Shown here: positions 10,601-19,789 of the stretch, one piece after another
Numbering within the stretch: the stretch's first letter is position 1
Layout: the number at the start of each line of letters is the position of its first letter
NCBI RefSeq assembly: GCF_030272615.1
Contig: NC_081407.1
Span: 151,299,048 to 151,363,047 of the forward strand
Direction: 5' to 3'
DNA: 64,000 bases
Source of the DNA: Cryptomeria japonica
Lineage: Eukaryota > Streptophyta > Pinopsida > Cupressales > Cupressaceae
The notes under the pieces: generated by a model
The model's database searches: none
What the model was told of the DNA's origin: nothing
What the model saw: only the letters and a program-made list of their open reading frames with translations
Made by a program: the position numbers and the translations under genes

Positions 10601-12377
10601 GTTCCATGTACATGTCGACGCATCCAACTTCGCCATAGGGGCCACCCTGGCACAGGTCGGCAACCACGGGTTGGACCACCCAGTGTATTTTGCGAGTCGA
10701 CTCTTGTCAAACGCAGAGAGGAACTACAGCACGACGGAGAGAGAAGCCCTCGGCATGGTATACTCCATCCAAAAATTCCGACATTACCTATTGGCGACAC
10801 CATTCACATTTTATGTGGATCACCAGGCGTTGATGTATTTGGTGAACAAGCCAATCATCCAGGGGCGGATTAGTCGATGGCTATTGCTGTTACAAGAATT
10901 TACGTTCAACATCATTGTCAGACCTGGCAGGAGCCATGTCATAGCCAACCAGCTATCACGGATCAAGTCGGGAGAGCCAACCGAAGGCGTTAGCGAGGAT
11001 TTTCCGGACACCCATCTTTTCTGCATTGCCATCCTTCCTCATTGGTACACGAGTGTGGGTGAATACCTATCAACGTCAAAATTTCCTAAGGAAATGTCAG
11101 TAGGCGAAAGACGGAAACTTGTATTAAGAAGCCGAACATTCCAACTTATAAATGGCCTTCTCTACAAAATGGGACCTGACCAGATCCTACGACGATGTGT
11201 CTTGGAAGAGGAAATCCCAGGAGTATTGAGAGAAGCCCATGAAGGGGCCGCTGGAGGACACATGGGACCGGATACGACAGCAAGGAAGGTCCTACTAGCG
11301 GGCTTATGGTGGCCGACACTGCATAATGACGCCAGAGAATGGGTGACAAGTTGTGATACATGTCAGCGTGCTGGGCGACCGTTAAAGAGAGATTTCATGC
11401 CACTTAACCCGTCGCATGCTCAAGAGTTGTTCGAAAGATGGGGGTTAGACTTCGTTGGTCCATTGAAACCGAGTCGCGCCCGACGATGTAGATACATTGT
11501 CGTGGCGACAGAATATTTGACCAAATGGGTCGAAGCGAGGGCTTTGGCAGACAACTCCGCCGTCAGTACGGCGAAATTCATTTATGAACAGATTATCACC
11601 CGGTACGGAATACCTATTCAACTGACAAGTGATAGAGGGGGGCACTTTGTAAATCATATTATTCGACTACTGACAACCGAGTTCAAAATTTTTCATTCTC
11701 TATCAAGTCCGTACTATCCCAGGGCAAACGGTCAGGCTGAGGCGACCAACAAAATCATCGTGTCGGTAATTTATAAGTCCTGTGGGGTGGAAAAAGAAGA
11801 CTGGGAAGAGCATCTGCCTTCGGTACTTTGGGCATACCGCACAACTTACAAAGTAACCACCGGGAAGACACCTTTCCAATTGATGTACAGCCAGGAGGCT
11901 GTGGTACCGGTGGAATTCATGGTGTCAAGTCTCAAAATCTCTATTGACAACAAGCTAGGCGACATGGAAAGCCTTCGAGAGAGACTATACGCCCTGAATA
12001 AGTTGGATGAAAGACGGACAATGGCACAATGGGTGACAGACGTGGCCCAGCAACGCAGGAAATATTGGCATGACCAACACATTTGGCGGGCGAGGTTCAC
12101 GTCGGGCCAATTAGTCCTAAAGTATAACGGACGGAACGAGATTAAGCCCGGCAAGTTCAAAGTGAAGTGGCTAGGTCCTTACAGGATCCGAGAGGTCGCA
12201 GCCACTGGATCCGTCAAGCTCTCAACCCTCGACGGACAGGAAATTCCAGAGGGCGTCAACGGGTCAAAACTGAAAGTGTATCACCAGAGGCTGGAGGCGC
12301 GCAGGAGCAGCCAGATAATGAAAGAAAATGAAAAAAAAAAGAAAATTAGAAAATTTGAAAAAAATATATATATATAA
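7674..12377 (+). CDS. Gag C-terminus and pol polyprotein (PR-RT-RH-INT)
   Basis: 1567 residues in the same frame as gag; the coding really resumes at 7605, and 7674 is just the first ATG after the stop. Four CX2CX4HX4C zinc knuckles are at residues 111-124, 130-143, 209-222 and 232-245, after an acidic Ser/Asp tract. The aspartic protease motif VDGGSG is at about 396. The RT has DGFSGYNQI, MPFGLCNAPATFQ and the catalytic FLDDW (D836, D837). RNase H begins at about 975 with a catalytic-type HVDAS (D982). Integrase shows an HHCC finger (from H1189, CDTC) and a DDE core at D1259, D1320 and E1356, with the usual 35-residue D-E spacing, then a GPY motif at about 1501. No chromodomain is present. 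Catalytic residues look intact. The tail after about 1545 is a lysine-rich run encoded by A-rich repeat DNA. Confidence 0.95.
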   Translation: MENQPADGLKKRWFVEGLKKSLRRKMKIVPPSSYSDAYNRAMDLESEQKTSKKKKNKSSSEDDSSSDKSDSSNDDSNRKVRALQKDMERMMREIKATKGSTSKGDEGELWCTDCRTDRHTKGSCPKKAFCDICQIAGHLTKECPYNMRTRNQQVLFTEPSASAGTSQPASNNASSGGYRNNRRGRGNNNNTNNRSRIQYDAKGQPMIQCQACNHWGHFARDCTVEEAPQKLCKWCGPGDHDDGNCPKSGVNLLNVETEDALAITRSKTKAAIYPDPRTEKRKALEARAELEKEMSMSKDAQGLAGTSCLEGETNIINQLLQVEIPVKMKDLLESMPHLRATLLQSAMITPVGRPIHGKDNLGETAADPLALTINNGRHPAVVEMGILGTILTNTIVDGGSGVNVLPEETWKKLGKPTLWPSTFNLLGADQHGIKPLGTLMAQPVTIGTQPFVLNFVVIPLKKKGYDAILGRGWLVAAKANHNWKKNTLSMEKAGRRYTIDLKTQLVSEELASESESDGDDTDEGKEGREPDDEGILGIQACSEDETDSLRGLFHWQMEDYELLYGCNMLGIEGPDMNEFPPEYGQYKEGDVPMDDAPAHQFDKSKPIRYQESALQVTNLGETSEQKNILVGDDWNPVLKTVAFKIFTEYKDVFAWTYKDLKGVPQELCVHRIPLVPGAVPVRKRPYRMNKNYAARVNNEIDRMLESGIIFKVQTSEWVSPIVISLKKEADQIRIYVDFRCLNAVTIKDPFPIPFTDTILEEVAGHEIYSFMDGFSGYNQISIAEEDKLKTTFVVEDGVYAYNRMPFGLCNAPATFQWIILHIFDKMFVGNFKAFLDDWSIYSAEEAHLAALGECMERCRRARLALNPKKCRFMVPQGKLLGHIVCKAGLKTDPDKVRVIVEMEAPDDVTSVKSFLGHIGYYRRFIKNFAQVSYPLDKLTRREEPYVWGTAQEEAFQELKSRLVGAPILTYPDWDKEFHVHVDASNFAIGATLAQVGNHGLDHPVYFASRLLSNAERNYSTTEREALGMVYSIQKFRHYLLATPFTFYVDHQALMYLVNKPIIQGRISRWLLLLQEFTFNIIVRPGRSHVIANQLSRIKSGEPTEGVSEDFPDTHLFCIAILPHWYTSVGEYLSTSKFPKEMSVGERRKLVLRSRTFQLINGLLYKMGPDQILRRCVLEEEIPGVLREAHEGAAGGHMGPDTTARKVLLAGLWWPTLHNDAREWVTSCDTCQRAGRPLKRDFMPLNPSHAQELFERWGLDFVGPLKPSRARRCRYIVVATEYLTKWVEARALADNSAVSTAKFIYEQIITRYGIPIQLTSDRGGHFVNHIIRLLTTEFKIFHSLSSPYYPRANGQAEATNKIIVSVIYKSCGVEKEDWEEHLPSVLWAYRTTYKVTTGKTPFQLMYSQEAVVPVEFMVSSLKISIDNKLGDMESLRERLYALNKLDERRTMAQWVTDVAQQRRKYWHDQHIWRARFTSGQLVLKYNGRNEIKPGKFKVKWLGPYRIREVAATGSVKLSTLDGQEIPEGVNGSKLKVYHQRLEARRSSQIMKENEKKKKIRKFEKNIYI

Positions 12378-12475
12378 ATGAAAAATATATATATATATAA
12401 AAATTTGAAAAAAAAGTATATATAAAAGAAAAATTGAAAAAAATTTGAAAAAAAAAAGAAAAAAAAAAAAAAAAA
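12310..12475 (+). repeat. A-rich and (TA)n low-complexity tract after pol
   Basis: A-runs and short TA repeats alternate over about 165 bp. The pol stop lies inside this tract, and antisense frames here are low-complexity artefacts. Confidence 0.8.
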
Positions 12476-12499
12476 GGGAAAAAGAAGAAGAAAACGTAG

Positions 12500-12760
12500 T
12501 GGCACCACCAACGGTGGATACCACCGTGCGGTGGCACCACCAAAGGTGGAAGCCACCGTGCGGTGGAATCCACCGACGGTGGAAGCCACCGAAGGCCGTG
12601 GGAAATAAAGGCTTTCGTTTACAACGCCGCACAAGATGAAACAAGGACACCGCACGAAGCCGCACACGAAGGGAATAAAACGCACCGCACGAAGCAAGGA
12701 AGGAAGAACACCGCACAACAAGCAAACACCGCACACTAAGGAAAAAGACACCGCACGCAG
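12500..12760 (+). repeat. Two short GC-rich repeat clusters inside the gypsy spacer
   Basis: At 12500-12600 a 14-18 bp unit built on GGTGGAAGCCACCG, itself partly palindromic, is repeated about five times. At 12610-12760 the motif CACCGCACGAAG recurs about six times with variable spacers. The sequence ACCGTGCGGTG appears again near 13511. The rest of the spacer to 13705 has no supported gene and includes a T-run at 13585-13605. Confidence 0.75.
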
Positions 12761-13705
12761 CCATTGTTCGGGTGAAGCACAGGGTTTAAATAATAGTAAA
12801 ATAGAGCGAGCTCGAAAGGACCAGCATCCTGACCAGTAAGGGAGCCAAAGCCTGCTGTTCGTGATGATCGGGATTCAGTCTTTGCTTCTCGAGCATAAGA
12901 ACCTAATTCTCGAGATGAAGAGTCAGATGTTCTCAATGAAGAGCCAGATGTTCGTCTCGACTCTTAGAATTTCTTTCCAGATCCAAACCTTCTAGCAGCC
13001 GTTGGTCTAAGCTGTGGGCATGGTCGCTAGCCCGTCCATCCCCATGACTACCGTTAAAGTTTGACAGTCTTTCCTGGAAAAAGCGGCATTTCCTTTGCCG
13101 AAAACCCTTTCGCCCCGGATGTGCGGATCATGGTGTGAATTTCATCATTCGGCCAAGGTAGATTGCACTCTACCAGGGTCGTGATGTACCTGCAGATTGC
13201 ACTGTTTTCACAGGAATTGTGAAAGATTTTTGTGTACAAGTTCTTGCTGTGTATTTCATCGTTCGGATTGCTCTCTACCAGATTTCATAGTGATGACCTG
13301 CTTGTATTGATAGAACACGAATCAGGACTTTAAGCTCAGCTGATGGAGAACGGGTGGTTACTTCATGACCAATACTCATCCACTCGCAACCATGTGCGTC
13401 TGAGTTCCCCCTTTAATGGCACCATGGGGTATTCCACAGATTCACTCACTCCTGCTTTTGTATCTAGTTGAAGTTTTACCTGACTGTACACAGAAGCTAG
13501 AGCAAGCTACCGTGCGGTGTTCACAAGCATAGGCGGAGATATATAGTGCGGGAGGTGGACAAGAGGGAGGTGGACAAGAGGATTTTTTTTTTTTTTTTTT
13601 TTTTTGAGCTTTTTACTAGCCGGAGGTAGTTGGGGATTACAGCCGTACGGCCTACCTGCCAGGAGGTAGTTAGGTGCCTTCCGTCCGACAAGGGAAAATC
13701 AAGAA

Positions 13706-15862
13706 GTGGTTAGCAGGTCAATGGAGTCTGCGGGAAAAAGAAATTGGAAAAAACAATTGCAGGATAGCAGCCATAGGAAGCCGGATGTACGTATTCTTCC
13801 TTCAGGTGTTCGAATAGCAGGTGGCACAATGGAAGCCAGGCAGAAGAAACAGACACCACAGCAGCCCACCGCACGAGGAAAAAACACCTTCACTTCACAG
13901 AATATCACCTTTGAGGGATTGAATGGGGTGGAATGTCGAAAATGGTGGCAAGACACGCTGGATGATAATTTGGTGAAGACAAGTCTTTGCAAAGCAGGGG
14001 TAGAATGGGCTATCCGGATGCCTGTGTTCGCCATTCGCGAGTACGTGGGAGCATTGCGATATATGGTTGATACCTTTGATAGCCACTCACGGACGAGCAC
14101 ATTTGAGTACCTTGGGAAGGATATCACCATATCCTTCAAACCTGCAGATTTCACTAGAGTATTTGGCATCCCAGGCATACATGGCAAGAAAGTGGAATTG
14201 AAGGCGAAGAAGATGACACGGGAGGAAAAGGAACATTGGATTACGCGAGTGTCCCGAGACTTGACCCCAGCAGAGTTGGCGAGCATCGTAGACGCCACGA
14301 AGGGTCGTGGGATGCGTAGGTCCTTTGTCGCAGAGGGTCATTGGCGATGCATAATGGACGTCATCAAAAGCAGGTTGACAGGGTCGGGTAGGGCATCCGA
14401 CATCGCTCTGCCACAGATCATATTGATGAACGGGTTACTGAACGGTGTCGTGTATGATTGGGCTACCTTGTTATCAGAGCGGATGTGCGCATTCTTGATG
14501 ATGGAGCAGCGCACCTTTTACATGCCCCACTATGCCATTGGACTGTTCTTGGAGGCTACGCGGGAAGCAGTGCCAGAGGCTGAGTTGGAGGTACGGCCAC
14601 AGGGACCTTTGGCGGAGGGTGAGCCTCCTATCATGCATTGGCGACACCTGGATATTGGACACTCTTCCGCGAAGTGGAAACGGGTATTAGAGACCACCGC
14701 AGCAGAACCGGATAGTGGGCGAGAAACTTCTAGCAGTGCAGAGGATTCCGAGGATTCCGAGGATGAGGATGACAGTAGCAGTCGGGCCACAGACGAGGGG
14801 AGGATGGAGCCCGTCGGAGAGCGAGTGTTGTTTGCACCACCCACACTTCCACTTGGCACACTTGTGGGGTCCTCAGTGGGCAGTACTTCGATTCCGGCAT
14901 TTGGGCAGAGCCGCACGCCCATTGCACTCGGTCCCATGCAGCCGGCGGCATCACCTTCAGCCATATCACCGCAGCAGGCTCCTGCACCAGCCGCAGGACC
15001 GACTCCGACGGAGTCGAGTGGTCCACCGCAGGGAGGCGTGGCAGAGGAGATGGTTGAGACGGAGCCTCAGGTGCGACTGGACGTTGTGGGATCCGACGCA
15101 GTGGTGACGGTTGCTACCTCTTTGTTGGAGGAGCCCATCGTAGGACATGTTTCCGAGGGGGAGAGAGGGTCGGAGGTGTTGAGTGCAGCTCCATCGGTGG
15201 CGGCTATGGGGAGTTGGCTGACCCGGAGATTCCAGATGACAGTGATGCCACCCGTAGGAGCAGCTGTACTCTCACCTCGGCGAGAGCCTCCCACTGAGGT
15301 GGTGGATCTGGAGGATTCCTCGGCGGAGACGCAGGCACCAGCAGAGGGACAGGTCACTGGAGAGGGTGTTCCTACTGGCCCAGAGCAGGCGACTGTTACA
15401 CTTGAGGGGGCGGGGGAGACACCATTGTGCCAGCAGGCTGCAACAGGTGTGGCTGAGGAGACTTTTGAGTTACCACGTGGGCTTCCTGTACCTACATCGG
15501 GGCTGGATGGAGAGGATATTGAGGTTTATTTGGCAGATATGGTGACGAGGGGTCGGCGAGTGGTGGCCGCGGCTCAGACACGAGCTCTGCAGCAGGTTGT
15601 GGAGGAATTAGAGCAGGTCCTCCAGTTTATGCGAGACGGCTGTCCCGCAGCTTTCACCTCATGTTTTGAGGCACGAGGGTGGCCAGTTACCCAGACGGAT
15701 GCGATGTTGGAGGCTTGGCATGTGCCTCAGCCCGTCGTGGAGAGTAGGGTGACGACTCTCGTCCGGGAGATTGAGCAGGTTTACAGGGAGGCCTACTATG
15801 CCTTCCGCCAGACACAGCATGAGTCTGCGGTTCGCGAGGCTGCTCGAGTTGAGTTAGAGTAG
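13706..15862 (+). CDS. Extra 3' ORF of the gypsy element (plant-transposon / env-position protein)
   Basis: 718 residues, placed where Athila-type elements carry an extra ORF after pol. Residues about 65-300 are a folded, Trp-rich region (FEGLNGVECRKWW, FGIPGIHGKK, GHWRCIMDVIKSRL, PQIILMNGLLNGVVYDWATL). This resembles the 'putative plant transposon protein' segment found in Athila/Tat ORFs; the assignment is from memory of the pattern, not a search. Residues 330-600 are low-complexity Pro/Ser/Glu/Val. The end is helical and coiled-coil-like. I see no signal peptide or clear membrane segment, so an envelope role is not supported. It ends at a TAG in the same frame as the next entry. Confidence 0.75.
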   Translation: MVSRSMESAGKRNWKKQLQDSSHRKPDVRILPSGVRIAGGTMEARQKKQTPQQPTARGKNTFTSQNITFEGLNGVECRKWWQDTLDDNLVKTSLCKAGVEWAIRMPVFAIREYVGALRYMVDTFDSHSRTSTFEYLGKDITISFKPADFTRVFGIPGIHGKKVELKAKKMTREEKEHWITRVSRDLTPAELASIVDATKGRGMRRSFVAEGHWRCIMDVIKSRLTGSGRASDIALPQIILMNGLLNGVVYDWATLLSERMCAFLMMEQRTFYMPHYAIGLFLEATREAVPEAELEVRPQGPLAEGEPPIMHWRHLDIGHSSAKWKRVLETTAAEPDSGRETSSSAEDSEDSEDEDDSSSRATDEGRMEPVGERVLFAPPTLPLGTLVGSSVGSTSIPAFGQSRTPIALGPMQPAASPSAISPQQAPAPAAGPTPTESSGPPQGGVAEEMVETEPQVRLDVVGSDAVVTVATSLLEEPIVGHVSEGERGSEVLSAAPSVAAMGSWLTRRFQMTVMPPVGAAVLSPRREPPTEVVDLEDSSAETQAPAEGQVTGEGVPTGPEQATVTLEGAGETPLCQQAATGVAEETFELPRGLPVPTSGLDGEDIEVYLADMVTRGRRVVAAAQTRALQQVVEELEQVLQFMRDGCPAAFTSCFEARGWPVTQTDAMLEAWHVPQPVVESRVTTLVREIEQVYREAYYAFRQTQHESAVREAARVELE

Positions 15863-15865
15863 GAC

Positions 15866-16237
15866 ATGGCCAGACAACAAGCCTCGTGGGCAGCCGAGAG
15901 ATCAGAGTTAGTAGCACAGCTTGAGACAGCCCGCGCAGAGAAGGTTGCGGTGGGCGCCCGTCTTTCGGAGGAGCAGAGTGCGCGGAGTCTCGTCCAGCAG
16001 GAGTTAGATGTTGTTCAGGCCCAGTTGGTTCGCATGACAAAGTCGGCCGATACCAAGGAGAAGGAGCTACTGGAGGCTGCGCTTATGGTGAAGACGGCCT
16101 TAGAGAAGGTGTTGGTGGCAGAGCGGGATGTGGCAGCACGCACCCAACAGGTCTATGAGCTCCGCGCCCGCCTGGCGGCCCAGACACCCGCATCTCACCC
16201 TTCGACTTCAGGGACGCTTCCTCAGCCCCCTCCTTGA
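15866..16237 (+). CDS. C-terminal coiled-coil continuation of the extra ORF
   Basis: 123 residues, in the same frame as the preceding ORF and separated from it only by the TAG at 15860-15862 and one codon. It has regular heptads (RSELVAQLETARAEKVAVGA, SARSLVQQELDVVQAQLVRM) followed by a Ser/Pro tail. It is best read as the end of one protein of about 840 residues in which this copy carries a nonsense codon. Confidence 0.75.
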   Translation: MARQQASWAAERSELVAQLETARAEKVAVGARLSEEQSARSLVQQELDVVQAQLVRMTKSADTKEKELLEAALMVKTALEKVLVAERDVAARTQQVYELRARLAAQTPASHPSTSGTLPQPPP

Positions 16238-16309
16238 CTTTATCTTGGTTGTATATTTATATTACATTGTCTCCATTTTGTTGTTAGTCGTCAGAGACAA
16301 CTTCTTTTT

Positions 16310-16321
16310 TGGGGGGGATGA
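16310..16321 (+). other. Polypurine tract of the gypsy element
   Basis: A G-run followed by GATGA lies directly before the 3' LTR start, the expected plus-strand primer site. Confidence 0.75.
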
Positions 16322-16598
16322 TGTTATCGGGAAAAAGTGTATAGTTAGTAATGTTAATTATCAATAGTTAGTTAGCCGACGGGTAGGTAGTTGGAGTCGC
16401 GACGGTTGTGTCGCACCCTTTCGGCAGTCATATATTGTATCACCTCCGGGTGTTGGAGGACATGTAAGATGTACGACAGATATAATATGAACATCCTTTG
16501 ACATTAATGGAAAGCTTATTCTGGTACTTCTTTTGTATTTGCTTTGTGCATTACTGTTCGATTTCTGTATTCTTCTTGTTTACCCAATGAGGTAAACA
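16322..16598 (+). repeat. 3' LTR of the gypsy element
   Basis: 277 bp, differing from the 5' LTR at three positions, all transitions. The terminal 8-bp inverted repeat is intact (16577-16598), and one of the three changes falls in its loop. Confidence 0.95.
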
Positions 16599-16602
16599 AA
16601 AG

Positions 16603-17277
16603 TATGGTATAAAAGCCTCCTCTAAGAAGCCTACAACGAGGGCAAAGGTGATTGCATCAGTTTCAAACAGCAAGGATTGAATATTGTTTCATTTAGAGAG
16701 CATGATTTGAGAAATTTGAATCAAGTGAAAGGGAAAGCAGGCAATTTGCAGCAGTGAAATTGTAAATTGCGAGACAAATGAAATGACTCCACAAGAGAAC
16801 AAGAAAATATTAATTTGTACATGGATTTCTGCCGGTGTGGAAATATGCATGGAAAGGAAGTAAATACCTTTTCAGTTTTCATAGCAATATTCTATGCATA
16901 TTCCAACAAGGGAAACACTAGTTGAACAAAATCCAGATCTGGGTGCAATTTCCTATTTCTACTTGTTTCATTCATCAGAGTAAGTGTGGAATTGCAGTTT
17001 GATAAGAGCTAGGAAATAAAATTTTCTTTGCAAACAGCCAGCATCAGAAACTCCAGTACAAAAAATCTAGCACAAGAAACTCTAATTGCGTGAGAAAAGC
17101 AATTTGTATGAAAGAATCTGAAAGAATTTTGTTTATTAGAAAATTCAAGGACTAGAATTGCAGTAAAAAAATATATGATTCAAGAATCTATTATGGAGCA
17201 AATACCCCTCGCTCATGATTTGATCTGCATCCATGTATCTCCTGTGGAAAGACTCTTAATTCTGTGGAGCATTGTGT
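16603..17277. other. No gene supported
   Basis: A 25-codon plus-strand open stretch ending at 16680 directly follows the gypsy insertion but is too short to call. The rest is AT-rich without recognisable features. Confidence 0.4.
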
Positions 17278-17603
17278 CATGCCCCCGCCAAAACGCCAGA
17301 TCATGGCATATTGAAATTGTTGTCTAGGTGATTAAAGTATATAGTAGTGCCCATGCAGTTAATAAAATAATAAAAGAAAGCAGCTCTAGTCATAAATGCA
17401 GCGTTAGCAAAATAATTAATTAAAATTAAATTATATTTTCCATGCCCCCGCCAAAACGCCAGATCATGGCATATTAAAATTGTTGTCTAGGTGATTAAAG
17501 TATATAGTAGTGCCCATGCAGTTAATAAAATAATAAAAGAAAGCAGCTCTAGTCATAAAGGGAGCGTTAGCAAAATAATTAATTAAAATTAAATTATATT
17601 TTC
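17278..17603 (+). repeat. Recent tandem duplication, 163-bp unit x2
   Basis: Copies 17278-17440 and 17441-17603 both start CATGCCCCCGCCAAAACGCC and differ at only a few positions. The upstream TGTCATGCCCCC at 17275 resembles the start of the TGTRAYGTCCC LTR family elsewhere in the window, so the duplication may lie at the edge of an LTR. Confidence 0.9.
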
Positions 17604-17734
17604 CAAGGGCAGCTACAGTGAAAGGTGGTGACTCTTTCACCAATAAGATATAAAGGAGAGATTACTCCATGAGAAGAAAGCATGAACCAATGGAAGAATA
17701 AATATTATGACTGTTTACCGGTAAACTACAGCCA

Positions 17735-17990
17735 AAGAGGACGAAAACCTTCCAAGGTGAATTGACAGTTTTAAGGACGAAACCCTTAAATACTCGTAGC
17801 AATTTAAGGAGGAAAAACCTTAATTGTCATTGCTGAGGAAAGGACGAATTATTACACGAAAAACTCTGATTCGGGCAGATCTGAAAGCAATTCCAAAGTT
17901 AAGGACGAAAACCCTTAATCGCCATTGGTGTGTTATGGACGAAAACCTCTGGTTCAGGCAGATCTGAAAGCACTTTCAAAGTAGATATAC
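17735..17990 (+). repeat. Degenerate GGACGAAAACC repeat cluster
   Basis: Five or six copies of AAGGACGAAAACCCTTAA-like motifs are spaced 30-60 bp apart, with a longer internal duplication (GGCAGATCTGAAAGCA twice). No coding frame spans it. From 17991 to 18840 nothing else was recognised. Confidence 0.65.
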
Positions 17991-18925
17991 AAGAGGAAAT
18001 CATAAAAGTTTGAACGAGAATTACAGCAGATAATCAAGATATGATTTATTTTTAAAATTATGTAATTAATTATTAATCTGAGTACTATAACAAATTCATA
18101 ATTTTAGACAAAGACATATTTATAAATTTAATTCAATTAGCATTTTAAGTAAAGATCATGGTTTTAGAGAAAAAATTAGAAATGTACTAGAAAGGGACAT
18201 TAAACATTGTTATGCTCAATACCCCCTATTAAGTCTATGATGAGCATGTATTTTGGTTAGATTGCCCAAGTCAGGTGGCAGTCAAAAGTGTGCAATTGTT
18301 GTCCAGGTTCTATATATGATTCCTGGCTGAGGATATGATAACATCGCAGATAATTATATTCAGTATGGATTTGTACTATATGCAGTTGATCATATACCAG
18401 CATTGTGACACAATCATAGTTTGGATTAGGCTTCCCTGTCAGTTCTGACTACTTTCTGGACTGTTCAGTAGTTGATTTCTTTTTTCTAATGATGCTTGTC
18501 ATGCAGATCAGTGCATTTGTTTCTTTTTCAGACCAATCCAGGAGACATAAGATAAGCTTTGAGTCTCCTAAATAATACTTCATCTCATGATCTAAGTACC
18601 ACAAAGAACTATTGCAAGTATTCTACTTCAACAATAGACAATGACACTGAATTCTGCTCCAAGAAATCACTCTACCACCATCTAAACTTCTTCTATTATC
18701 TGCATTACAAATTCATTTCATATTTGGCTCACCTCTTCTGCATCTTCATCCAAAACTCACATTGGGAGCACAAGCTTCTTGAACAACAATGCTGAAGACA
18801 ATTCAACACCCAAATCTTTAAGGGGTTTCATAATATTTTTAGGCAAATCTCCCCCCAGACACAACATTGAGCTTAATTGCCAGAAAAATCAGCACCGAGG
18901 GTGCAGATCCAATCATAAACATATC

Positions 18926-19498
18926 TTAATCTGATTTCTTCATCCATAGCATCTTCAACTTCTCTTTAAGATCAATCTTCTTTTCCAGATCAGTAGACTT
19001 CTCATTCCTTTCTCTGCAATACTTAGCAATATGCCCAATCTTGTTACAATTATAGCATACCAAACCTTGTTGTAGTCCACTTCCATTCATTCTGCTATCA
19101 CAATTCCTTCTGAATCTTCCATTAGACCTGCACTCAATGGACTTGTGCCCATACATATTGCAAGTATAGCAATATCCCTTGAAAGATTGAACATTCCTAA
19201 CATACCTTGCATTCATATTTCCATTCCATATTATTCTACTTCTGCACATGTTAGCATTATGACCAAACTTATTATAAGCATAACATCATTTATTGAATGG
19301 ATGTGATCCCTTTTGATTTTTGCACTCACTTATTTTATGTCCAAGTTTATTACATGCAAAACAATTACCATTGAAAGATGATGAGTACTTGGTATGAGCA
19401 GAAGACTTCCTAAAATTCCTTTTGTTCCGGACCACAGTAAGTTCATGTTGATTTAATTCATTTTTTATCTTTGCTTTTTCTTTATCATCTTTATTCAA
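18926..19498 (-). pseudogene. Copia gag C-terminal piece with three zinc knuckles
   Basis: Two minus-strand open stretches (19498-19286, then 19249-18926) are interrupted by a stop or frame change. They carry CFACNKLGHKISEC, CYTCNMYGHKSIEC and CYNCNKIGHIAKYC, then a Lys-rich tail of the kind that precedes protease in copia polyproteins. In the direction of transcription this piece lies after a protease fragment (19790-20437), the wrong order for a single element. It is therefore probably from a second copy joined by rearrangement. Confidence 0.7.
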
Positions 19499-19580
19499 CT
19501 AGCTTGTGAACGTCCTCTTGATTTTTGTCTCTCTTGTTTATCATTGCAGGTACATGTTCTAATGTCCGACTTTCCTCTAT

Positions 19581-19778
19581 CTAATTCAGATCCTCTTCAA
19601 CCATCTTTATCCAACTTTTAGCTTCTGGAACTTTCTCTTCTTCTGCATCAACAGGATAAACCTCATTCTCAAGTTCAAGTGCAGTTTCAATCTGATTCCA
19701 TTCTTCACAAACTTGCGCCAGCAAACAATTGCTTCCACTGTTATCCTTCACATAGTTAACATTTCCATTTGTTCTCAT
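19581..19778 (-). pseudogene. Copia pre-integrase fragment
   Basis: The minus-strand frame begins RTNGNVNYVKDNSGSNCLLA, the usual junction between copia protease and the pre-integrase zinc region. It then changes into an acidic stretch without the expected HRRLGH motif, so the integrase has been lost at this point. Confidence 0.6.
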
Positions 19779-19789
19779 ACCTTCTACAA

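Larger units (their letters stand above)
6065..16598 (+). mobile_element. Complete Ty3/gypsy LTR retrotransposon, non-chromovirus (Athila/Tat-like)
   Basis: A 10.5-kb element with TG...CA 277-bp LTRs, a primer-binding site 2 nt after the 5' LTR, a leader ORF, gag, protease-RT-RNase H-integrase, a large extra ORF 3' of pol and a G-rich polypurine tract at the 3' LTR. AAAG flanks both sides (6061-6064 and 16599-16602), a 4-bp match consistent with a target duplication. The LTRs differ at 3 of 277 positions, all transitions, so the insertion is recent. RT and integrase signatures and the lack of a chromodomain place it outside the chromoviruses. Two in-frame stops (7602-7604 and 15860-15862) make this copy probably non-autonomous. 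Confidence 0.95.

Noticed and set aside
12264-12764. Phe-rich antisense ORFs
   Set aside because: Complement of A-rich repeat and mini-repeat DNA at the end of pol; no domain and several overlapping frames.
6036-16680. A plus-strand terminal exon split by the gypsy insertion (TTTGTAG before it, 25 open codons after it)
   Set aside because: The open stretch is too short to be meaningful and no upstream exon was found.
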